A DNA stretch of 64,000 nt, from assembly GCF_029168945.1 (NCBI RefSeq), contig NC_083605.1, positions 8,129,280 to 8,193,279 on the forward strand, given 5' to 3'. Shown here one piece after another: positions 57,508 to 64,000 of the stretch. The position numbers were made by a program, and so were the translations under genes. Position 1 is the first letter of the stretch. Every line of letters starts with the position of its first letter. The stretch is from Cannabis sativa (taxonomy: Eukaryota; Streptophyta; Magnoliopsida; Rosales; Cannabaceae). A model generated the notes under the pieces. The model saw nothing but the letters and a program-made list of their open reading frames with translations, searched no databases and was not told where the DNA came from.

Positions 57508-60500
57508 TTACTCAAATAATTCTGGATATTGTTCTCGCATATCAGACTCTAGCTCCCAAGTAGCTTCCTCAACCACGCTGTTTTTCCATAGGACTTTCAC
57601 CAAGGTAATTGTCTTATTTCTCAAAATCCTATCTTTTTGATCAAGAATCTTTACCGGACGTTCATTGTAGGACAAATCTTCCTGCAAACCCAGTGTTTCA
57701 TAGCTCAAAACATGCGATGGGTCTGACACATATTTCCGGAGTTGAGATACATGAAATACATTGTGCACCCCAGATAATGATGGCGGTAAAGCTATTCTAT
57801 AAGCTACACTGCCCACTCTATCCAATATCTGAAATGGACCAACATATCTGGGACTTAGTTTCCCTCTCTTGCCAAATCTCTTCACCGAGAGTCCTTTTCG
57901 TGGTGTCACTCGAAGAAACACATGATCACCCACTTCGAACTCAATGTCCCTCCGCTTCAGGTCTGCGTAAGATTTCTGTCTGCTCTGAGCTGTGATCATT
58001 CTAGCCCTGATCTTCTGAATAGCGTCGTTGGTGTGCTGAACTGCATCTGGCCCTAGGAGTTTGTTCTCTCCCAACTCATCCCAATGCAGTGGAGACCTGC
58101 ATTTTCTTCCATACAACATCTCATAGGGTGCTACCCCGATTGTAGACTGATAGCTGTTGTTGTAAGAAAATTCAATCAAAGGCAGGTATTTGCTCCATGA
58201 TCCTTGGAAATCTATCACACATGCCCTCAACATATCTTCCAAGATCTGATTTGTTCTCTCAGTCTGACCATCTGTCTCTGGATGATATGCAGTACTGAAC
58301 TTCAATCGAGTTCCCATTGCTCTCTGTAAGCTTTCCCAAAAAGATGAAGTGAACCGAGCATCTCGATCACAAACAATAGAATACGGTGCCCCATGTAATC
58401 TCACAATCTCATTCACATAAAGTTCAGCAAAATGGTCCATGGAGTAAGTCATGCGTATTGGTAGAAAATGGGCAGATTTTGTATACCTATCCACAACTAC
58501 CCAAATGGCGTCATGCTGCTTTGTAGTCTTAGGTAACCCAGTCACAAAATCCATGGAAATCTCTTTCCACTTCCATTCGTGAGCTTCAGTGGTTGTAACA
58601 ATCCCGCTGGTCTTTGATGCTCTGCTTTAACTTGTTGACATGTTAAGCATTTGGCCACAAATTCAACTACATCCTTTTTCATGCCAGGCCACCAATACAA
58701 TGCTTTTAGGTCATGGTACATTTTAGTGGTCCCGGGATGAACTGAATAAGGTGTAGTATGAGCTTCTACCAATATCCCCTTCTTGAGCTCATCATTATCG
58801 GGCACATAAATTCGTCCCTTGAACCGAATTAATCCCGTGTCTGATATTTCATAATCTTTGGCGTTACTATTCAAAATTTCTTGCTTTAGTTCACTGAGCT
58901 TTTGATCTGTCGTCTGCCCCTCCTTAATTCTTTCTAACAAAGTGGATTGAAGTGTGACCTTTGCAAGTTGTCCTGTAATAAACTCTATACCAGCTCGTTC
59001 CATGTCTTCCACTAATTCCCTTGATACTCCTTGTAAAGTGGAAACTAGTCCGGGACCTCTACGGCTGAGTGCATCCGCTACCACATTGGCTTTACCAGGA
59101 TGGTACATTATCTCGCAGTCGTAGTCTTTGACTAGCTCCAACCATCTCCTCTGCCTCATGTTTAACTCCCTCTGGGTGAAAAAGTACTTTAAACTCTTAT
59201 GATCGGTGTAGATTTCACATTTCACTCCATAGAGATAATGACGCCAGATTTTTAGTGCAAAAACCACTGCGGCTAACTCTAGGTCATGTGTCGGGTATCT
59301 CTGTTCGTATTCTTTTAATTGCCTTGAAGCGTAAGCAATTACCTTCCCTTCTTGCATTAGAACACAACCCAACCCTTGTTTAGATGCATCACAATATACC
59401 GCAAATTGTCCCTCTTCTGTTGGTAAACTGAGGATTGGTGCTGAGATAAGTCTATTCTTCAACTCTTGGAAGCTTTGCTCACACTTGTCTGACCAAGAAA
59501 ATTTTAGATTCTTCCTAGTTAATTCTGTTAAGGGTGTGGCTATCTTTGAAAACCCCTCAACAAACCTTCTATAATAGCCTGCTAAACCCAAAAAGCTTCG
59601 AACCTCTGAGGCGGTCTTTGGTCTAGGCCATTCTTTCACTGCAGCAACCTTGGCAGGATCTACTTTTATTCCCCCGTTAGTGACAATGTGGCCCAAAAAT
59701 GCAACCTCGGACAACCAGAACTCACATTTTTTGTACTTGGCATACAACTGATGTTCTCTCAGTCGCTGCAAGGTCAAGCGTAAGTGTTCCTCATGTTCCT
59801 CCTCTGTCTTAGAATAAATCAGTATATCATCTATGAATACAATGACAAACTGATCCAGATATTCCTTGAAGACTCGGTTCATGAGGTCCATAAAAGCTGC
59901 TGGGGCATTTGTAAGTCCAAATGACATCACCATGAACTCATAATGCCCGTATCTCGTTCTGAAGGCTGTCTTCGGTATATCTTCATTTTTGATTCTTAAC
60001 TGATGATACCCTGAACGAAGATCAATCTTAGAAAACACCTTTTTCCCTTGAAGCTGGTCAAACAGATCGTCAATCCTCGGTAGTGGGTACCGATTCTTTA
60101 TAGTCACCTTGTTCAATTCTCGGTAATCTATGCACATTCTCATAGTACCGTCTTTCTTTTTAACAAATAGAACTGGTGCGCCCCACGGAGAGTAGCTAGG
60201 TCTGATAAACCCTAACTTAAGCAATTCTTCCAACTGTATTTTGAGTTCTTTCAATTCCGATGGTGCCATCCTATATGGTGCGCGGGAAACCGGTGCCGTT
60301 CCGGCACTAATTCTATCACAAATTCGATTTCTCTCGTGTGGTGGTAACCCGGGTAACTCCTCCGGAAATACATCAAGAAACTCGCAACTACCCGTGTTTC
60401 CTCCGGCTTTCTTTCAATTTTCTTGGTGTCATCAACCACATTAACTAGATACCCTAAGCACCCACGCTGCAATAGTTGCCCAGCCTTCATTGCCGAAATA

Positions 60501-60900
60501 ATAGGAGTTCGGGGTTTCTTTCCTACCCCCCTGAACTCGAAAGTCTCTCCATCTTCTGGTGTGAAAACAACTTTCTTTTGCTTGCAGTCAATTGATGCTC
60601 CATATTTGGTAAGAAAATCCATGCCCAAGATTACATCAAAATCAAATAAATCTAATACAATCGTGTCTACAAAAAATTCTCTACCATCTATCCCGACAGT
60701 ATACCCCTAAGCCAACTTCTAGAGATTACAACCTCCCCTGATGGTAACATGGTCCCAAACCGCACGATAAATAATTCACTCGGTGCATTTATATGATTTA
60801 CAATTGTGCTAGCAATAAAGGAATGAGTTGCACCAGAATCAAACAAAACTTTACAAGTGGTGTTGGCCATAGGAATCTGACCTGATACAACCGAAGGACC
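57508..60900 (-). pseudogene. pol: Tekay element 2 pol (frameshifted in places)
   Basis: Order on the minus strand: protease [11 protein letters not shown] (near 60850), GMDFLTKYGASIDC (60628 on), RT from 60269 with [31 protein letters not shown] and FIDD at residues 145-148 of that frame, RNase [16 protein letters not shown], integrase zinc block HPGTTKMY...CLTCQQ, then catalytic core (58554-57508) with D2, D63 and E99 (DD35E), and chromodomain-like [16 protein letters not shown] before the stop at 57508. Frame changes near 60900, 60700, 60290-60370 and 58570 split it. Several fall at words such as CCGGAACGGC where CCAGGAACAGC-like sequence would restore the family reading. Whether the element is truly broken is therefore uncertain. 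Confidence 0.88.
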
Positions 60901-62041
60901 GGCCTCGGTTCGCTTGAGTGATGGCAAAAACTCGGGCCGGAACATACTTGTCATCTTTCTTGGGTTCCGCTCTATTCCCGCTCCGTCCCCACAGTGGGCA
61001 ATTGCGTTTGATGTGTCCTTCTTTTCCACATTTGTAGCATGCTTTTGCGCGACACTCGCCGAGATGACGTTTGGTACATTTAGGGCATTCTGGAATGTTT
61101 CGCCCACTGCTGCCATTAAATCGTTGGTCGTTATCACTTTTGTACCTCTTGTCTTGACTTGGCTGCCCGGACTGGTCCTGTCCCCGTTTCTTGTGGTCAT
61201 TAGAATTGGCTCCACCTTTCTTAGATTCTCTCCTGGCAGCATTTTCCTTCCAAATTTTGTTTTCACTCCGCTCCGCCGTAAGAGCCATTTCGACAACTTG
61301 AGCATAACTGAATTGACCCCTTGACACAATTTCCACATCTCGAGCAACCATTGGTTTCAGGCCCTCCACAAATCGATGTGCTCGCACTCTATCAGTAGGT
61401 ACCAGATCTGGAGCGAATTTTGCCAATCTATCAAATTTTTGTGCATACTCAGTCACAGTAAGACTCCCTTGGACTAACCCAGTAAATTCATCGACCTTTG
61501 CTGCTAGAACTGCTGAGTTATAATACTTCTCATTAAAGACCCTTTTGAAATCGTCCCAGTTCATGGTATCTACATCCTTTGTTTGTTCCACCACCTCCCA
61601 CCAGATACGAGCATCTTTCCTCAGCATGTAAGATGCACACTTCACTCGGTCATTCCCATCCACTCTTAGCATCTGCAAAATGCTTTCTATGCGACTTATC
61701 CACTCCTCAGCCACTACCGGGTCTATGCCTCCCTCAAACTCAGGTGGGTGTTGTTTCCGAAATCTCTCTGCTAACAACTCATGTCTAGCCTCTGTAGCAG
61801 GATATACCACTGCAGCTGGTGGGTCTCTATTTTCTGCATCCTGCCTTATTTGGACTGGCTGCTCCGGTTGACGTCTCAGCTGACGAAGTTCTTCATCCTG
61901 CCTATGAATGATTCCTTCCAGTGTGGCAATGCGCTCTTCCCATCCCTGTGGTGCTTGAGGTGGTTCATTAATCCCTCCATCATCTCGGCCTTGGCCTTGG
62001 CCTCGACCTCGACCCACTCTAACTGACCTTCTAGGAGGCAT
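60851..62041 (-). CDS. gag: Tekay element 2 gag
   Basis: Open frame; the ATG at 62041 (MPPRRSVRVGRGRGQGQG) is a better start than the in-frame ATG at 62074, because it gives the Arg/Gly-rich N-terminus seen in element 1 gag. A coiled-coil-like GWEERIATLEGIIHRQDEEL follows, then the retrotransposon gag core (HPPEFEGGIDPVVAEEWISR, WWEVVEQT, FNEKYYNSAVLAAKVDEF, LTVTEYAQKFDRLAKFAP), then two zinc-knuckle-like units CPKCTKRHLGEC and CYKCGKEGHIKRNC. It reads VFAITQA near its end, after which a frame change (about 60900) separates it from protease. In this lineage gag and pol normally form one polyprotein. Confidence 0.9.
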   Translation of the reverse strand: MPPRRSVRVGRGRGQGQGRDDGGINEPPQAPQGWEERIATLEGIIHRQDEELRQLRRQPEQPVQIRQDAENRDPPAAVVYPATEARHELLAERFRKQHPPEFEGGIDPVVAEEWISRIESILQMLRVDGNDRVKCASYMLRKDARIWWEVVEQTKDVDTMNWDDFKRVFNEKYYNSAVLAAKVDEFTGLVQGSLTVTEYAQKFDRLAKFAPDLVPTDRVRAHRFVEGLKPMVARDVEIVSRGQFSYAQVVEMALTAERSENKIWKENAARRESKKGGANSNDHKKRGQDQSGQPSQDKRYKSDNDQRFNGSSGRNIPECPKCTKRHLGECRAKACYKCGKEGHIKRNCPLWGRSGNRAEPKKDDKYVPARVFAITQANRGRSFGCIRSDSYGQHHL

Positions 62042-62248
62042 TTCTAAACTCCTGAACCACACAAACCAATACACATCAAGATCATTTTGATCATCAATTT
62101 TACATGAAAATAATGTTACCCTCTCGCATGCAGAAATTTAAGGCAACTTAATTATAAGTAATAACCACTTACAGTACAGTGAGTCGAGCTCGTCTCATGG
62201 CGGTGAACTTTACATGTTAGGGCTAACCACATTCTTTAGGACCGTATT
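62042..62248 (-). other. Tekay element 2 leader
   Basis: About 200 bp between primer-binding site and gag start; no ORF and no notable motif seen. Confidence 0.7.
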
Positions 62249-62260
62249 GCTCTGGTACCA
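62249..62260 (-). other. Primer-binding site, Tekay element 2
   Basis: The minus strand reads TGGTACCAGAGC, three bases from the 5' LTR; an initiator tRNA-Met complement with one change (TATC to TACC). Confidence 0.88.
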
Positions 62261-62263
62261 TAA

Positions 62264-64000
62264 TGTAACACCCCGATTTCCCGAGATGTCACATAGGATA
62301 GTCCGTATAAAACAATTTAATAAGATAAAGACAAACAAATACTTCTTTATTGAAAAATATCCAAGCATGAGATCTCATTGTTTAAAACAAAATTCTTTTA
62401 GTACTGTAAACTTAAATAAGAACTAGTTAAGTCAAAATAATAGTTCCAAAATGTTTAGCAGTTAAAAACATTAAAAGCAAAATACTGTGCCAGCCCCCCT
62501 AACATGCGGTCCACGCCTCGAGCTCTTCATTCTCACTGCTTAGCCTTACCCTTACCTGCACACAGAGTACCCGTGAGCTAACGCCCAGTAAGAAGAGCTA
62601 TGTAGGACATAACCCTCCTAACTAGTTACTTGACATAATTTGCTCTTTTATATTAATCAACAGTAATTCACATTCCATAAATATATCCACAACGCATGTT
62701 GTTCTTACATGCACACATCAAGTCTCATACCGCACATTATACTCACATACGATAATCAACTATTCTCTCATGTTGATCAGACATGAGGTAACCTACCCTG
62801 CCTTGTGTTATTCTCACACTTGGCATCCAATAGGGCAATTAATTACCATAAGTTGTACTCACCCATGATAATGTTATAACCTGCAAGTGTTATGCTCACA
62901 CAAGCAGCAAGACCCTAATATTATTCTCATGCTAATGATGCTCACAAAATATAAGGAAATCACAACACTATCAAATTAAATAACAAACCAACCCAAGTTG
63001 TATGCATAACATACACCCTGTGTACAGATGTCCACTCTTCTTACCTCAGTTGCTAAGACCACACTTGCTACCTCGAGCACCTCAACGAATTTCCTTGTTG
63101 AGAACAAGATCCTAGACATTCATTAACACAACAATACACTCAAAATACATTCAAGTATGAATCTCTAAACTCATACAGAAACTTACGTAAAAATACGTAA
63201 CACATAGGTCCATTTCGCTTGCATGACACACCATACATAAGCATTTATTATTTAGATTCACACAAACATATTGCATGGACTCAAACAAACATTCTTAACG
63301 TAAAACATGAATTCATACAACACATTTTTACGTAAAATTTACTAAAATACCATTTATTCTTATTAAAGTCCAAATAAATAGTTAATTAATCACCAATAAT
63401 TATAATAAATACCTACAGCAACCAATAAATAATAAAACCTATTCCATTTGATATCATAGGCAGTAAATGGTATCACAAAAATACATTTTACTATTTTAAC
63501 AACACTTATCTATTTTTCATAATTAACTTAAGCATTAATTAAGTAAATTCATGAAAAATACCAAAATTGATTAAAAACCGAATCTAAATCTTCTAATACA
63601 CTTTATAATCTGTAATAGGTCATAAATAATTTTCTTTGAATTTTCTAAGCATCCTAGGTATTTTTCATAATTTAAATAAGAAATAACATCAATAATTCAT
63701 GAAAAATACATAATCGCCTGAAAATTCAATCTACCAATTTTATAACAGTTTATATATCATAGTCCATCAAATAAAATTAATCTAGATTTTTCTGAGCAAC
63801 CTAAGTATTTTTCATAATTAATTTAATAAATAACACAAATAATTCATGAAAAATACAAAATTAACCGAAATTCGAATCTACCAATTTTGCAATAGTTTAT
63901 ATCTCATAACTAATCATATAAAATATATTTAGATTTTTATGAGTAATCTAAGTATTTTTCATAATTAATCTATGAATTATACTAAATAATTCACAATAAT
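62264..64000 (-). repeat. Tekay element 2, 5' LTR (right, truncated by window end)
   Basis: Matches 54060-55796 almost exactly. The part corresponding to the mitochondrial rRNA fragment and (TAA)n would start near 64530 and is not visible. Confidence 0.93.

Larger units (their letters stand above)
54060..64000 (-). mobile_element. Tekay-type Ty3/gypsy chromovirus, element 2 (runs off window)
   Basis: Minus-strand element: 3' LTR 54060-57470, polypurine tract 57471-57488, pol 57508-60900, gag to 62041, PBS 62249-62260, 5' LTR from 62264 past the window end. With 3,411-bp LTRs the full length should be about 11.6 kb. The visible LTR overlap (54060-55796 versus 62264-64000) differs at only a few bases (for example CTAACTC/CTAAATC and CTACGA/CTACCA), so the insertion is young. 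Gag and pol each read well except at short patches where CAG words look altered to CG. Confidence 0.92.

Noticed and set aside
60914..62026. Plus-strand ORFs of 63-136 residues opposite Tekay gag
   Set aside because: Antisense shadows of a well-supported gag frame.

Overview
The window reads as a gene-free stretch of nuclear heterochromatin from a flowering plant. Almost every base can be assigned to LTR retrotransposons inserted into one another: Ty1/copia, Ty3/gypsy Athila-type and Ty3/gypsy Tekay-type chromovirus. I found no host gene, tRNA gene or CRISPR array. A plant is indicated by the element clades, by primer-binding sites matching initiator tRNA-Met and tRNA-Asp, and by a fragment of plant mitochondrial 26S rRNA.

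The oldest layer is a minus-strand Athila-type element. It is visible in pieces: tail and third ORF 5248-8081, pol 3' part 8082-10227, RT part 20250-21355, protease/gag part 27651-28217. It has decayed through nonsense codons and frameshifts. Its left end is cut at 5247 by the end of a Tekay-like LTR (about 4567-5247), which in turn abuts the 5' LTR of a minus-strand copia element (1-4566) that carries a 640-bp Mutator-like miniature element.

Three further insertions split the Athila host. (i) Copia 1 (10228-20249, TSD GAGCC) has LTRs differing at only about a dozen positions. (ii) An Athila derivative with gag and protease but no RT or integrase (21356-27650, TSD GTTGC) lies in the opposite orientation. 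(iii) A decayed copia family member lies in tandem as LTR-internal-LTR-internal-LTR (28218 to 54059); both units share the same degraded coding region.

The second tandem unit is interrupted by a young Tekay-type element (39614-49035, TSD GGATG), whose empty site is preserved in the first unit at 31437-31441. The third copia LTR is interrupted after 24 bp by another minus-strand Tekay-type element (54060 to beyond 64000). Its 3.4-kb LTR contains a mitochondrial 26S rRNA fragment and a (TAA)n tract, and its second LTR runs off the window.

The most notable signals outside the standard annotation are these: a hairpin between primer-binding site and gag in the copia family whose stem sequence differs between copies while pairing is kept; tandem small hairpins in the Tekay LTRs with compensatory changes; arrays of the palindrome GGTCGCGACC in Athila DNA and of CCGGAATTCCGG in a Tekay LTR; the mitochondrial rRNA piece inside an LTR; and patches where CAG/CTG is replaced by CG-type sequence, which coincide with most gag/pol frameshifts of the two young Tekay elements and look like a sequencing artefact.
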